NCBI RefSeq assembly: GCF_900105755.1
Contig: NZ_FNTQ01000001.1
Coordinates: forward strand, 2,232,001-2,296,000
DNA from: Streptomyces sp. Ag109_O5-10
GTDB lineage: Bacteria > Actinomycetota > Actinomycetes > Streptomycetales > Streptomycetaceae
Reading direction: 5' to 3'
DNA: 64,000 bases
A program made the position numbers and the translations under genes. The notes beneath the pieces are model-generated. The model had not been told where the DNA came from. It searched no databases and was given only the letters and a program-made list of their open reading frames with translations. This document shows positions 23,541-33,406 of the stretch, piece after piece; positions within the stretch are counted from its first letter, which is position 1, and each line of letters opens with the position of its first letter.

Positions 23541-25187
23541 ATGAAAGCCCCCGCCCTGTACTCGGCCGCCGGGTCCCTGATCCTGACCGCCCTGGCCGCC
23601 GCCCCGGCCGGGAGCGCCCCCCGCGTCCCGGACACGGCGGCGGCCGAACTGCACGGCACCGCCGTGGCCGCCGCGCGGGCGCGCGTGGCGGGCATCGACT
23701 TCGGCAGGTGTGCCGCCGACCTGGAGGCGCCGGACACCTTCCGCTGCGGCACGGTGAGCGTCCCGCTGGACTACGCGCACCCGGACGGCAAGCAGATCCG
23801 ACTGACCGTCAGCCGCGTGGTGGCCACCCACAAGGACCCGCACAACAGCAAGCGCCGGGTCCCCCGGCAGGGCGTCCTGGTCTACAACCCGGGCGGCCCC
23901 GGCGCCTCCGGCATGCTGTTCCCGATGATCGGCGCGCAGCCCGAGTGGAAGCGCATCGCCGCCGCCTACGACCTGGTCGGCTACGCCCCGCGCGGCGTCG
24001 ACCACTCAGCCCCGCTGTCCTGCGTCGACCCCAAGCACTTCTACAAAGCGCCCTCGCAGTCGCCGGCACACCCCTCCGAGGAGTACAAGAAGGCCCGGAT
24101 CAAGGAGGCGAAGGCGTACGCCCAGGGCTGCCTGAAGCGCTCCGGGAGCAGGCTCCGCCACTACACCTCGCTCAACAACGCCCGCGACCTGGACGTGCTG
24201 CGCGCGGCGCTCGGCGAGAACCGGCTGACCTTCATGGGTGCCTCCTACGGCACCTACTTCGGCGCGCTGTACGCGACCCTCTTCCCCTCGCACGTACGGC
24301 GGATGGTGCTGGACTCGGCGGTGAACCCGGACCCGTCGCAGGTCTGGTACCGGAACAACCTGGAGCAGTCCGCCGCGTTCGAGAGCCGCTGGGCCGACTT
24401 CCGCGAGTGGATCGCCAGGAACGACGCCGTCTACAAGCTCGGGAACACGGCCGCCGAGGTGCAGGCGAGTTACGACAAGGCGAGCAGGCGGCTGGCCAAG
24501 AAGGCGGCCGGCGGGAAGGTCGGGCCGGGGCAGCTGCAGGGCGCGTTCCTGTCGGCCGGGTACTACGACGACTTCTGGCCGAGCCGCGCGCAGGCGCTGT
24601 CGAGGTTCCTGCACGGGGACGCCAAGCCGTTGGTCCGGCTGGCGGCACCTGCGGCGGAGACGGCCGCCGAGGCGGAGAACGGCAACGCGGTCTACACGGC
24701 CGTCGAGTGCAACGACGCGGCCTGGCCGACGAAGTGGGCGGCCTGGAACCGGGACAACACCCGGCTCGCGCGCGTGGCGCCCTTCGAGACCTGGGACAAC
24801 GCCTTCATGAACCTGCCGTGCGCCTACTGGCCGGTGCCCCGGCAGCAGCCGCTGGACGTGCGCACGGGCCCCGGCGAGCTGCCGCCGACGCTCATCCTGC
24901 AAGCCGAACGGGACGCGGCCACACCGTACGCGGGCGCGCTGGAGATGAACCGGCGCCTGTCCGACTCGGTGCTGGTGACCGAGCGGGACGCGGGCACGCA
25001 CGGCATCGGCGGCGGCCCCAACAAGTGCGTGAACGGCTACCTGGAGGCCTACCTGCTGGAGGGCCGGCTCCCGCAGCGGCACGCCTCGTGCGCGGGGCAC
25101 GCGGAGCCGAAGGCGACCGCGCCGGCCGACCATGCCCGGCGGAAGAACCTGCGGGACTCCCTGAAGGGCAAGACCGGCCGGCACTGA
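23541..25187 (+). CDS. Secreted alpha/beta hydrolase, tripeptidyl-aminopeptidase-like (S33-type)
   Basis: This 548-residue exported serine hydrolase has a signal peptide (about 1-26, ending PAGSA). The catalytic Ser is in GASYGTYFG, with the oxyanion loop VYNPGGPGASG. The catalytic Asp is in LILQAERDAATP and the catalytic His in GTHGIGGG. Cys pairs in the mature protein suit export. It matches the Streptomyces Tap/SlpD-type proteases that release short peptides from protein N-termini. ATG 23541 follows GAAGGG. It is convergent with hemQ, with six bases between stops. Confidence 0.9.
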   Translation: MKAPALYSAAGSLILTALAAAPAGSAPRVPDTAAAELHGTAVAAARARVAGIDFGRCAADLEAPDTFRCGTVSVPLDYAHPDGKQIRLTVSRVVATHKDPHNSKRRVPRQGVLVYNPGGPGASGMLFPMIGAQPEWKRIAAAYDLVGYAPRGVDHSAPLSCVDPKHFYKAPSQSPAHPSEEYKKARIKEAKAYAQGCLKRSGSRLRHYTSLNNARDLDVLRAALGENRLTFMGASYGTYFGALYATLFPSHVRRMVLDSAVNPDPSQVWYRNNLEQSAAFESRWADFREWIARNDAVYKLGNTAAEVQASYDKASRRLAKKAAGGKVGPGQLQGAFLSAGYYDDFWPSRAQALSRFLHGDAKPLVRLAAPAAETAAEAENGNAVYTAVECNDAAWPTKWAAWNRDNTRLARVAPFETWDNAFMNLPCAYWPVPRQQPLDVRTGPGELPPTLILQAERDAATPYAGALEMNRRLSDSVLVTERDAGTHGIGGGPNKCVNGYLEAYLLEGRLPQRHASCAGHAEPKATAPADHARRKNLRDSLKGKTGRH

Positions 25188-25193
25188 CAAGCG

Positions 25194-25925
25194 TCAGGCG
25201 AGGCCCGCGACCAGATCGGCCACCGACTTGCGGCGCCCGGTGTAGAAGGGGACCTCCTCGCGGACGTGCCGGCGGGCCTCGGAACCGCGCAGGTGGCGCA
25301 TGAGGTCGACGATGCGGTACAGCTCGTCGGCCTCGAAGGCCAGCACCCACTCGTAGTCGCCGAGGGAGAACGAGGCGACCGTGTTGGCGCGCACGTCCGG
25401 GTAGCCGCGGGCCATCTTGCCGTGGTCGGCGAGCATCCGGCGGCGGTCCTCGTCGGGCAGCAGGTACCAGTCGTACGACCGCACGAACGGGTACACGCTG
25501 ACGTAGTTGCGGGGGGTCTCGTCGGCGAGGAACGCCGGGATGTGCGAGCGGTTGAACTCGGCGGGGCGGTGCAGCGCCATGTTCGACCACACCGGCGTGA
25601 GCGCGCGGCCCAGCTTCGTGCGGCGGAAGAGGTTGTACGCCTCCTGGAGCTGGTCGCTGGTCTCCGCGTGCCACCAGATCATCAGGTCGGCGTCGGCGCG
25701 CAGCCCCGAGACGTCGTAGGTGCCGCGGACGGTCACGTCCTTGGCGGCGAGCTGGTCGAACAGCTCCTGGACCTCGTCGGCGTAGCCCGCGCGGTCCTCG
25801 GGCAGCACGTCCTTCAGCTTGAAGACCGACCACAGGGTGTAGCGGATGACCTCGTTGAGGTCCTTGGCCAGCTTGCCCTTGTTCGGGATCCTGCCGGACT
25901 CGGTGGTGGAGGCGTCGTCACTCAT
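25194..25925 (-). CDS. hemQ: Coproheme decarboxylase HemQ (chlorite dismutase-like)
   Basis: This 243-residue enzyme carries out the last step of the coproporphyrin-dependent heme pathway, converting coproheme to heme b with peroxide. It shows the actinobacterial HemQ pattern: DLMIWWHAE, the catalytic Tyr region [20 protein letters not shown] and the proximal His region in [17 protein letters not shown]. It is cytosolic. ATG 25925 gives the usual length and N-terminus. It starts 5 bases after the hemG stop and is clearly in operon with it. Confidence 0.95.
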   Translation of the reverse strand: MSDDASTTESGRIPNKGKLAKDLNEVIRYTLWSVFKLKDVLPEDRAGYADEVQELFDQLAAKDVTVRGTYDVSGLRADADLMIWWHAETSDQLQEAYNLFRRTKLGRALTPVWSNMALHRPAEFNRSHIPAFLADETPRNYVSVYPFVRSYDWYLLPDEDRRRMLADHGKMARGYPDVRANTVASFSLGDYEWVLAFEADELYRIVDLMRHLRGSEARRHVREEVPFYTGRRKSVADLVAGLA

Positions 25926-25930
25926 GGTCC

Positions 25931-27376
25931 CTATTCTCCCGCTCCCCCGTGCAGGCTCTGCACCGGGTTGGCCGTCAGCTCCTCGACGCCCCTGAGGTCG
26001 CCCGCCAGCTGGTCCACCGCCGCGTACGCGCTCGCGATGCAGGCGGGGATGCCGACACCGTCGTACTGCGCGCCGCACACCGCGAGGCCCGGGAGTCCGG
26101 CGACGTGCTCGCGGACGCGGGCCACGCGCGCGTGGTGGCCGACCGGGTACTGGGGCAGGCCCTCGGTCCAGCGGGTGACACGGGTGGCGACGGGGGTGGC
26201 GTCGATGCCGGTGGCCGCGCGCAGGTCGTGCCGGGAGAGGTCCACGAGCTCGCGGTCCTCACGGTCGAGGACCGCGGTCTCGCCGTAGCGGCCGACCGAG
26301 GTGCGCAGGACGACGGTGTCCGGGTCGTCGTCGGCGATCCAGCCCCACTTCTGGGAGGCGAAGGTGGACGCCTTGATGGTGCGGCCGTCCACGGGCGGGA
26401 CGAGGAAGCCGCTGCCGGCGGGCAGGTCGAGCCCGGCGCGGCGGTAGGCGAGGGTGATCAGGGCCATCGAGGCGTACTCGACGGCGGACAGCTCGGCCGC
26501 GGCGGCGGGTGCCTCGGCGCGCAGCAGGCCGGCGGCGACGGGCGCCGGTACGGCGACGATCACGGCGTCGGCGTGCAGCTCGCGGTCGGCCGTGGTGATC
26601 CGCCAGCCCCGGGGTTCCCTGCGCAGTCCGGTCGCGGGCGTGCCGGTGCGGATCTCGCCGCCGCGGGCGCGCACCGACTCGGCGACCGCGCGCGGCAGGG
26701 TGCCGACACCGCCCTCGATGCCCATGAACACCGGCCCGGTCTGCTGGTTCGCCGCCGCCTTGGCCTGGATCTCCCGGACGGCCTCCGTGAGCGAGTCGTG
26801 GGTCCGCGCGGCCTGGTAGAGCTGCGGGACCGCGGAGCGCATCGAGATGCGGTACGCGTCGCCCGCGTAGACCCCGCCGAGCAGGGGCTCGACCAGCCGG
26901 TCGACGACCTCCCGGCCGAGGCGCGCGGCCACGTACTCGCCCACCGCCACGTCGTCGCCGACCTCGGTGCGGGGCAGGTCGGCGTCGCGCTCGATGCGGG
27001 CGAGACCCTCGTCGGACAGCACCCCGGACAGCGCGGCGGCGGTGCCGGGGACGCCCATGACATGGCCCTTGGGCATGGGGCGCAGGGCGTCCCGGGTCCA
27101 GATCGCGGCCGTGGCGGTGGCGGGGGCCTGCAGCCGCTCGCCGAGCCCGGCCTCGCGGGCGAGGGCGACCGCCTCGGGCCTGCGGGCCAGCATCGACTCG
27201 GCGCCCAGGTCGACCCGCACGCCCGCGATCTCGCCCGGCAGCAGCTTGCCGCCGACTCTCTCCGAGGCCTCGAGCACGGTCACGCGCGCGCCCCGCTCCA
27301 GCAACCGGTGGGCCGCGGCCAGCCCCGCGATCCCGGCTCCGATGACGACGACCTGGCCCATGCCCGTTGCGCTCAT
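25931..27376 (-). CDS. hemG: Coproporphyrinogen III oxidase, HemY/CgoX type (annotated as protoporphyrinogen oxidase)
   Basis: This 481-residue FAD enzyme has the dinucleotide loop [17 protein letters not shown] at the start and [22 protein letters not shown] typical of oxygen-dependent porphyrinogen oxidases. The FAD-binding C-terminus is [27 protein letters not shown] (FAD part: [12 protein letters not shown]). In Gram-positives with HemQ it oxidises coproporphyrinogen to coproporphyrin (CgoX). The start ATG 27376 follows GAGAGAGTGGG. The next gene is hemQ, and hemE lies 4 kb upstream on the same strand. Confidence 0.93.
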   Translation of the reverse strand: MSATGMGQVVVIGAGIAGLAAAHRLLERGARVTVLEASERVGGKLLPGEIAGVRVDLGAESMLARRPEAVALAREAGLGERLQAPATATAAIWTRDALRPMPKGHVMGVPGTAAALSGVLSDEGLARIERDADLPRTEVGDDVAVGEYVAARLGREVVDRLVEPLLGGVYAGDAYRISMRSAVPQLYQAARTHDSLTEAVREIQAKAAANQQTGPVFMGIEGGVGTLPRAVAESVRARGGEIRTGTPATGLRREPRGWRITTADRELHADAVIVAVPAPVAAGLLRAEAPAAAAELSAVEYASMALITLAYRRAGLDLPAGSGFLVPPVDGRTIKASTFASQKWGWIADDDPDTVVLRTSVGRYGETAVLDREDRELVDLSRHDLRAATGIDATPVATRVTRWTEGLPQYPVGHHARVARVREHVAGLPGLAVCGAQYDGVGIPACIASAYAAVDQLAGDLRGVEELTANPVQSLHGGAGE

Positions 27377-27532
27377 GAGGCCCACTCTCTCAGACCCCGC
27401 CGACAGCCCCGCTCCGGCCCGGTGACCCGTACGCGTCCGGACCGTGACCGCACCGGGACCGTCGGCCCCCGAACGTCCCGCGCCGCCCCGGCGTCGAAGT
27501 CGCGTCAGTCGTCACCACCCCCGGGGGGAACC

Positions 27533-28426
27533 ATGCGCCATCCCGTACGACCCGCCTTCGCCGGCCTTCTGCTCGCCGCAGCGCTCGTCCTCACCGGATG
27601 CGGTGCGCACGCCACCTCCGACAGCAGCAGCTCGGCCGGCGATGCCAAGGCCGGCGCGAACAGCGCCGCCAAGGAGGCGGCGGGCTCCGCGGGCGCCAAG
27701 GACGGCGGCAGCGGGGCCGACCGGACCGCACCCGACCTCACGGTGACCCGGATCATCCGCACCGCCTCCCTGACCGTGCAGGTCAAGGACGTGCCGAAGG
27801 CCCTCGACGCGGCCCGCACCACGGCCGAGGACGCCGGCGGCTACGTCGGCGACGAGACCACCACCCGGGACTCCGGTGGCCGTGAACGCACCCGCGTGGT
27901 CCTCCGGGTGCCCGCCGGGAAGTACGACCAGGTGCTCGGCGACCTCCAGGGCGCCGGCAAGCTGATCGAGCGCACCGCGAAGGCGCAGGACGTCACCGAC
28001 CAGGTGGTGGACGTGGACAGCCGGGTCAGGTCGCAGCGGGCCAGCGTGGCCCGGATCCGCGAGCTGATGGACCGGGCGGCCAAGCTCAGTGACGTGGTCA
28101 CCCTGGAAGGGGAGTTGAGCAGCCGGGAGGCCGACCTGGAGTCGCTGCTGGCCCAGCAGGCGTCCCTGAAGGACCGCACGAGCATGGCCACGATCACGCT
28201 GTCCCTGACCCCGACGCCGGTTCACCGGGCGGCGAAGGACGACTCGCCGGGGTTCGTGGACGCCGTGTCCGGCGGCTGGCACGTCTTCGTCACCATGCTG
28301 CGCTGGATCGTCCTGGCCCTGGGCGCGGCCCTGCCGTTCGCGGTACTGGCGGCCGTGGCGGCGCTGCTGTGGTGGAAGCTCCTGCGCAGGCGCCGTTCCC
28401 CCGCGCAGCCCGGTAGCGAGACCTGA
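27533..28426 (+). CDS. DUF4349 lipoprotein with C-terminal membrane helix
   Basis: This 297-residue protein has a signal with lipobox LTGC (about 20-23), then a Ser/Ala/Gly/Lys linker and a DUF4349 domain (TRIIRTASLTVQVKDVPKAL to TITLSLTPTP, about 75-225). The domain contains a coiled-coil helix pair (RVRSQRASVARIRELMDRAA ... LSSREADLESLLAQQ). A membrane helix near the C-terminus (WIVLALGAALPFAVLAAVAAL) is followed by an RRRR stop-transfer. It is probably anchored at both ends in the cell envelope. GGGGGGAA precedes the ATG. Function unknown. Confidence 0.88.
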   Translation: MRHPVRPAFAGLLLAAALVLTGCGAHATSDSSSSAGDAKAGANSAAKEAAGSAGAKDGGSGADRTAPDLTVTRIIRTASLTVQVKDVPKALDAARTTAEDAGGYVGDETTTRDSGGRERTRVVLRVPAGKYDQVLGDLQGAGKLIERTAKAQDVTDQVVDVDSRVRSQRASVARIRELMDRAAKLSDVVTLEGELSSREADLESLLAQQASLKDRTSMATITLSLTPTPVHRAAKDDSPGFVDAVSGGWHVFVTMLRWIVLALGAALPFAVLAAVAALLWWKLLRRRRSPAQPGSET

Positions 28427-28463
28427 GCGAGCCCGAAATGACCGCGCCCCGTAGCGTGTTCGC

Positions 28464-29849
28464 ATGAGCATGAACGGTGGGCGGGAACGACTGGTCGTGA
28501 TCGGTGGTGACGCCGCGGGCATGTCCGCGGCGTCCCAGGCGCGTCGGCTGCGGGGACCGGACGAACTGGAGATCGTGGCCTTCGAGCGCGGCCACTTCAC
28601 CTCCTACTCGGCGTGCGGGATCCCGTACTGGGTCGGCGGCGACGTCGGGGAGCGGGACGAGCTGATCGCCCGCTCGCCCGAGGAGCACCGGGCCCGCGCG
28701 ATCGACCTGCGGATGCGCACCGAGGTCACGGAGATCGACGTGGCCGGGAAGCGGGTACGCACGCGTGACGTCGATTCCGGCGCCGAGTCCTGGACGCCGT
28801 ACGACAAGCTCGTCATCGGCACGGGCGCCCGCCCGATCCGCCCCGACATGCCGGGCGCGGACGCGCCGGGGGTGCACGGCGTGCAGACCCTGGACGACGG
28901 CCAGGCCCTCCTCGACACGCTGGCACGCACGCGTGGCCGCCGGGCCGTGGTGGTCGGCGCCGGATACATCGGCGTCGAGATGGCCGAGGCGCTGATCAAC
29001 CGGGGCTACGAGGTGACCGTCGTCAACCGCGGCAGCGAGCCGATGTCCACGCTCGACCCGGACATGGGCCGCCTGGTGCACGGGGCCATGGAGGGCCTCG
29101 GCATCACCATGGTGAACGACGCCGCGGTCACGAAGATCCTCACCGGCCAGGACGGCAGCGTGCGCGCGGTGGCCACGGAGGACGCCGAGTACCCGGCGGA
29201 CGTGGTGATCCTGGGCATCGGCGTCCGCCCGGAGACCGGCCTCGCCGAGGCGGCGGGCCTGCCCGTCGGACAGCACGGCGGCCTGCTCACCGACCTCGCG
29301 ATGCGGGTGCGCGGACACGAGGACATCTGGGCGGGCGGCGACTGCGTGGAGGTCCTGAACCTGGTCTCGGGCCAGGAGCAGTACATCCCGCTCGGCACCC
29401 ACGCCAACAAGCACGGCCAGGTCATCGGCACCAACGTGGGCGGCGGCTACGCCACGTTCCCGGGTGTCGTCGGTACGGCGGTGAGCAAGGTCTGCGACCT
29501 GGAGATCGCCCGCACCGGCCTGCGCGAGAAGGACGCCCTCCGGGTGGGCCTGCGGTTCGAGGCGGTCACCATCGAGTCCACGAGCCGCGCCGGCTACTAC
29601 CCCGGCGCGAACCCCATGACGGTCAAGATGCTCGCGGAACGCCGCACGGGCCGCCTGCTCGGCGTCCAGATCGTCGGCCGCGAGGGCGCGGGCAAGCGGG
29701 TCGACATCGCGGCCGTCGCCCTCACGGCGAACATGACGGTGGAGCAGATGACGGCCCTGGACCTGGGCTACGCACCACCGTTCTCCCCCGTGTGGGACCC
29801 CGTACTGGTGGCGGCGAGGAAAGCCACGGCGAAGGTGCGAGCTTCCTGA
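28464..29849 (+). CDS. FAD-dependent pyridine nucleotide-disulfide oxidoreductase (CoA-disulfide reductase/NADH oxidase-like)
   Basis: This 461-residue protein has FAD loop VVIGGDAAGMSAASQARRL at the start and the single redox Cys in SACGIPYWVGG. The NAD(P) loop is RAVVVGAGYIGVEMAEAL (about 160-177). The FAD-contact region is DIWAGGDCVE and a dimerisation domain follows from about 340. A lone Cys rather than CxxxxC places it with CoA-disulfide reductases, NADH oxidases and persulfide reductases. It is cytosolic. The substrate cannot be told from sequence. A repeat copy follows the stop. Confidence 0.9.
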   Translation: MSMNGGRERLVVIGGDAAGMSAASQARRLRGPDELEIVAFERGHFTSYSACGIPYWVGGDVGERDELIARSPEEHRARAIDLRMRTEVTEIDVAGKRVRTRDVDSGAESWTPYDKLVIGTGARPIRPDMPGADAPGVHGVQTLDDGQALLDTLARTRGRRAVVVGAGYIGVEMAEALINRGYEVTVVNRGSEPMSTLDPDMGRLVHGAMEGLGITMVNDAAVTKILTGQDGSVRAVATEDAEYPADVVILGIGVRPETGLAEAAGLPVGQHGGLLTDLAMRVRGHEDIWAGGDCVEVLNLVSGQEQYIPLGTHANKHGQVIGTNVGGGYATFPGVVGTAVSKVCDLEIARTGLREKDALRVGLRFEAVTIESTSRAGYYPGANPMTVKMLAERRTGRLLGVQIVGREGAGKRVDIAAVALTANMTVEQMTALDLGYAPPFSPVWDPVLVAARKATAKVRAS

Positions 29850-29870
29850 CAGGCCTCAGGGCCACCTACC

Positions 29871-29938
29871 CAGGGGCGCGGGGCGTACCCCGCACCGAGG
29901 TCGATGTGCGGCTCCGCCGCGGGGCGCGACCAGCCACA
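29871..29938 (+). repeat. Dispersed repeat, copy 7 (forward, with insertion)
   Basis: AGGGGCGCGGGGCGTACCCC, an unrelated central block and GGGGCGCGACCAGCCAC. The middle differs from other copies and forms its own GC-rich fold. Confidence 0.7.
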
Positions 29939-29958
29939 CCCGCACCCCGCAACGGCGG

Positions 29959-30261
29959 TCAAGCCGTCCCACTGATCCGCGGCAACGAAGTGACCCCCGC
30001 CCCTCCCGGCGCAGCCACGGCAGCCGGCTGCTCGGCCCCCGCCCGTGCATGCGCCGCCGCCGGTCGCGTCGACCGCAGCCGGTTGCTCACCGCCTCGTCC
30101 AGCGTCACCGGCCGCTGCATCTGCGCGGCGAGCCGCCCCGCCTCCTGGCCGAGCCGTGCCACGTCCTCCCAGGGCAGCCGTACGACAAGGGAGATCTCGG
30201 CCTCACCGTCGGGCAGGGCCTGCATGGGAGGGAATGCCTGGGGAGTAACCCGCTCGTTCAT
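29959..30261 (-). CDS. Small hypothetical protein
   Basis: This 100-residue soluble protein has no domain I recognise. The conserved-looking core is ISLVVRLPWEDVARLGQEAG and ALPDGEAE, predicted helical. The C-terminal third is Ala/Pro-rich. GAGGAA 9 bases before the ATG at 30261 supports the start. It stands alone, convergent with the oxidoreductase gene and divergent from the rhomboid gene. Confidence 0.6.
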   Translation of the reverse strand: MNERVTPQAFPPMQALPDGEAEISLVVRLPWEDVARLGQEAGRLAAQMQRPVTLDEAVSNRLRSTRPAAAHARAGAEQPAAVAAPGGAGVTSLPRISGTA

Positions 30262-30382
30262 CGCCTGTTCCTCACGTCGCCTGAGCCTCACGTCGGTCGC
30301 AAGGACATACGCACGCGCGGGTGACGACGTTCACCGGGGGTCGCCGCGCATCGAGCGCCCCCGCCCTGGGCACTAGTCAGCT

Positions 30383-31213
30383 GTGGTCATCCCCGTTCAT
30401 GACGTGAACCCGGTGCGTCGCACGCCGTACGTGACGTACGCGCTGATCGCGGCGAACGTGCTCGTCTTCCTGTTCACCCCCGGCATAGCCGGCTCGGTGG
30501 CCGGCGGCAGCGATCTGGCGCAGCTGTGTCATCTGCAGGCTTTCATGGACCACTACGCGGCGGTCCCGCGGGAGCTGATCCACCATCAGATGCCGCAGGT
30601 GGTCCCGACCGGCCAGGTGGGCATCGGCCGGAGCGGCCCCGGCTGTGTCGTCGGCCCGCCCGGCTACGACAAGTCACCCGCGCTGTCGGTCTTCACGGCG
30701 ATGTTCCTGCACGGCAGCTGGCTGCACCTGCTGGGCAACATGCTGTTCCTGCTGATCTTCGGCAACAACGTCGAGGACCGGATGGGCCACATCCGTTTCT
30801 TCCTCTTCTACGTCTTCTGCGGCTACGCGGCCGGCTACGGCTTCGCACTCCTCAACGCCTCGTCGGGCGACCCGCTGATCGGCGCGTCCGGCGCGATCGC
30901 CGGTGTCCTCGGCGCGTACCTGGTCCTCTACCCGAGGGCCAGGGTCTGGGTGCTGGTCCCGTTCCTGATCTTCCTGCCGCTGCCGCTGCGGCTGCCGGCC
31001 TGGCTGGTGCTGGGCTTCTGGTTCGTGCTCCAGGCCGTCTACTCGTCCGGCGAGGGCGTCTCGGACGCCGGGACCGTGGCGTACGCGGCGCACATCGTCG
31101 GCTTCCTGGTCGGCATGGTGCTCGCCTGGCCGCTCAAGCCGGGCACGCCTCCGCCGCCGGAGCCGCGCGGCCTGCTGTTCGGCAGGCGGGCCCGGCCCCG
31201 GCACGGCTGGTAG
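30383..31213 (+). CDS. Rhomboid family intramembrane serine protease
   Basis: This 276-residue membrane protease has the rhomboid LHGSWLHLLGNMLFLLIFG segment (L1 loop with WLH and GNM), catalytic Ser in IGASGAIAG (GxSG, about residue 168) and catalytic His in AAHIVGFLVG (about 236). About 45 extra residues with two Cys (QLCHLQ and GPGCVV) sit in the first outer loop. It cleaves membrane-protein substrates within the bilayer. The GTG start matches the family N-terminus (VIPVHDVNPVRRTPYVTYAL). It is convergent with hemE, with nine bases between stops. Confidence 0.93.
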   Translation: MVIPVHDVNPVRRTPYVTYALIAANVLVFLFTPGIAGSVAGGSDLAQLCHLQAFMDHYAAVPRELIHHQMPQVVPTGQVGIGRSGPGCVVGPPGYDKSPALSVFTAMFLHGSWLHLLGNMLFLLIFGNNVEDRMGHIRFFLFYVFCGYAAGYGFALLNASSGDPLIGASGAIAGVLGAYLVLYPRARVWVLVPFLIFLPLPLRLPAWLVLGFWFVLQAVYSSGEGVSDAGTVAYAAHIVGFLVGMVLAWPLKPGTPPPPEPRGLLFGRRARPRHGW

Positions 31214-31222
31214 CGGAGCAGA

Positions 31223-32290
31223 TCAGCGCTCGCTCTCGGTGTGGACGAACTCGACGAGGCGGGTCAGCGCGTCCGGGTCGGTGGCCGGCATCACGCCGTG
31301 CCCCAGGTTGAAGACATGGCCTTCGAGACCGGCGGCCGCGTCGAGCACCTCGCGTGCCTTGGTCTCCACCACGTCCTTGCCGGCGAACAGGACGGTCGGG
31401 TCGAGGTTGCCCTGCAGCGCCTTGCCGGGGCCGACGCGGCGGGCGGCCTCGTCGAGCGGGACCCGGTAGTCGACGCCGACGACGTCCGCGCCCGCCTCAC
31501 CCATGAGCTTCAGCAGTTCGCCGGTGCCGACCCCGAAGTGGATGCGCGGAACGCCGTAACCGGCGACGGACTCGAAGATCTTCGCGGAGGCGGACAGCAC
31601 CGAGCGGCGGTAGTCGGCGGGTGCCAGCGCCCCGGCCCAGGAGTCGAAGAGCTGGACGGCGGAGGCGCCGGCCTCGATCTGCACCTTGAGGAACGCGGAC
31701 GTGATGTCGGCCAGGCGGTCGATCAGGTCGGCCCAGAGCTCCGGGTCGCCGTACATCATCGCCTTGGCGTTCTCGTACGTGCGCGAGGGGCCGCCCTCGA
31801 CGAGGTAGCTCGCGAGGGTGAAGGGGGCGCCGGCGAAGCCGATCAGCGGGGTCGGGCCGAGCTCGGCGGTGAGCAGGCCGATCGCCTCGGTGACGTACCA
31901 GACGTCCTCGGGGGTGAGGTCGCGGAGCCGGGCGAGGTCGGCGCGGGTGCGGATCGGTTGCGCGATGACCGGACCGACCCCGGGCTTGATGTCGACGTCG
32001 ATACCGATGGCCTTGAGCGGGACGACGATGTCGCTGAAGTAGATCGCCGCGTCCACCTTGTGCCGGCGGACGGGCTGGAGGGTGATCTCGGCGATCAGTT
32101 CGGGCCGCGTGCACGACTCCAGCATCGGAACGCCCTCGCGCACCTTGTGGTACTCCGGCAGCGAGCGGCCGGCCTGTCGCATGAACCACACGGGGGTGTG
32201 CGGCACGGGTTCACGCCTGCACGCCTTCAGGAAGGCACTGTCGTACGTCGCTGTCGGCTGCTGGCCCGCGGGGCTTCCGTTCGCACTCAC
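31223..32290 (-). CDS. hemE: Uroporphyrinogen decarboxylase HemE
   Basis: This 355-residue enzyme converts uroporphyrinogen III to coproporphyrinogen III, the step just before HemG/CgoX. The substrate-binding Arg motif [15 protein letters not shown], the catalytic Asp region [26 protein letters not shown] and the late FNLGHGVMP are intact. The frame is open far upstream (to 33115), but those residues are antisense to the next gene and unlike HemE. GTG 32290 is preferred. No ribosome binding site is seen, and GAGACT 8 bases upstream could be a -10, so initiation may be leaderless. Confidence 0.96.
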   Translation of the reverse strand: MSANGSPAGQQPTATYDSAFLKACRREPVPHTPVWFMRQAGRSLPEYHKVREGVPMLESCTRPELIAEITLQPVRRHKVDAAIYFSDIVVPLKAIGIDVDIKPGVGPVIAQPIRTRADLARLRDLTPEDVWYVTEAIGLLTAELGPTPLIGFAGAPFTLASYLVEGGPSRTYENAKAMMYGDPELWADLIDRLADITSAFLKVQIEAGASAVQLFDSWAGALAPADYRRSVLSASAKIFESVAGYGVPRIHFGVGTGELLKLMGEAGADVVGVDYRVPLDEAARRVGPGKALQGNLDPTVLFAGKDVVETKAREVLDAAAGLEGHVFNLGHGVMPATDPDALTRLVEFVHTESER

Positions 32291-32385
32291 AACGGCAAGT
32301 CTCGCACGCGCCGGACACCGGGCCCGCGCCGCCCTTACATGGTCCTTAGGTGGTGTCTCTCCCTGCGCGAAGGCGTCGTTCCCCT

Positions 32386-32391
32386 TACTCT
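32386..32391 (+). promoter_or_regulatory. Candidate -10 element of the DUF3000 gene
   Basis: TACTCT ends 7 bases before the ATG at 32399. No Shine-Dalgarno is visible, consistent with a leaderless mRNA. Confidence 0.4.
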
Positions 32392-32398
32392 TCCCCGC

Positions 32399-33085
32399 AT
32401 GGCTGCGGCTCAGGGACGACTGTCGGACGGCGCTGGCGGGATGGGCGAGGGGAAGGACACCGAGGAGGACGAAGGGCATACCGGGAGTGCGGCGCCACCG
32501 GTACCGCCGGCCTTCCGGGCCGCGGTCGAGGCGCTGCGCGGTGCCCGGCTGCGGCCGCAGGTCGAGGTGGAGCCGACGCCCGCCCCGCAGCGTCTGGCCC
32601 CGTTCGCGTACGCCGTGGAGGCGGCGGTGGTCGACGGTGAGCAGGATCTGGCCGACGGGCGTCTCGTCCTGCTGCACGACCCGGCCGGGCACGACGCCTG
32701 GCACGGCACGTTCCGGCTGGTCACGCTGGTCCGCGCGGAGCTGGAGCCGGAGATGGCGGCCGATCCGCTGCTGCCGGACGTCTGCTGGGCGTGGCTGACC
32801 GGTGCGCTCCAGGCGCGCGGCCTGTCGTACGGCGAGCCGAGCGGGACCGTGACGCGCGCCAGTTCGCACTACTTCGGCGGGCTGTCCGCGCGCCCCGCCG
32901 CCTCGCAGATCGAGATCCGGGCCTCCTGGACGCCCCGGGAGGGCCGCACCGGCGTCCCGGACACCGCCGCCCATCTCGCCTCCTGGTGCGATCTGCTGGC
33001 GCAGGTCGCGGGCCTGCCGCCGGCCGCCCCCGGCGACGCCTCGGTGGTCACGCTGCCGCAGCGCCGGGACCCGCAGGCGCGCTGA
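32399..33085 (+). CDS. DUF3000 family protein
   Basis: This 228-residue cytosolic protein is conserved next to hemE in actinobacteria. After an acidic, Gly-rich start of about 30 residues comes the DUF3000 core ([20 protein letters not shown], then [20 protein letters not shown] and a late [15 protein letters not shown]). Function is unknown. It is divergent from hemE with about 108 bases between, sharing the promoter region. A second ATG at 32441 is possible, but the first fits the predicted -10. Confidence 0.85.
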   Translation: MAAAQGRLSDGAGGMGEGKDTEEDEGHTGSAAPPVPPAFRAAVEALRGARLRPQVEVEPTPAPQRLAPFAYAVEAAVVDGEQDLADGRLVLLHDPAGHDAWHGTFRLVTLVRAELEPEMAADPLLPDVCWAWLTGALQARGLSYGEPSGTVTRASSHYFGGLSARPAASQIEIRASWTPREGRTGVPDTAAHLASWCDLLAQVAGLPPAAPGDASVVTLPQRRDPQAR

Positions 33086-33299
33086 GCCGCACCGTCGCGA
33101 CCGGGACCCGTCCACCCGGGTCCCGTCGAATCACCCTGTCCACCCGAGTCCCGTCGACTCACCCTTCATTGACCATCCCTTTGTCGATACGGCCACTTTC
33201 TGTCCCGTACGGCAACGGCCCGAACCGATTCGATCTTCGGATGATCGATCGCGTGTCCGAATTGCACGTATTGTTACTCACCAGATCGTGATCATTCTC
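33086..33299. other. Gene-free region upstream of the whiI promoter, with a 28-bp tandem repeat
   Basis: There is no gene here. Two tandem 28-base units (33110-33137 and 33138-33165, both starting GTCCACCCG and ending TCACCCT, two mismatches) follow the DUF3000 stop. The rest (33166-33299) is unusually A+T-rich for this genome, with GATCGATCG and a GATCGTGATC palindrome near 33285-33294, as expected of a regulatory region. Confidence 0.6.
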
Positions 33300-33327
33300 T
33301 AAAGGCGGACGGGTTTGGTGCCGAAGA
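33300..33327 (+). promoter_or_regulatory. Sigma-WhiG-type promoter of whiI
   Basis: TAAA (33300-33303), 16 bases, GCCGAAGA (33320-33327). The sigma-WhiG consensus is TAAA-N15/16-GCCGATAA, so -35 and spacing are exact and -10 matches 7/8. whiI is an established WhiG target in S. coelicolor. Confidence 0.8.
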
Positions 33328-33406
33328 CGACTGTGACCTTGAAAGCACGGTTCGTCCCGGCTTCTTCCCCACAAGCCGGCCCCGTCCCCCCACCCCAGGA
33401 GGCCTG

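Noticed and set aside
32291..33115. Extension of hemE upstream of GTG 32290.
   Set aside because: It would be antisense to the DUF3000 gene and lacks HemE similarity. 355 residues is the normal HemE length.
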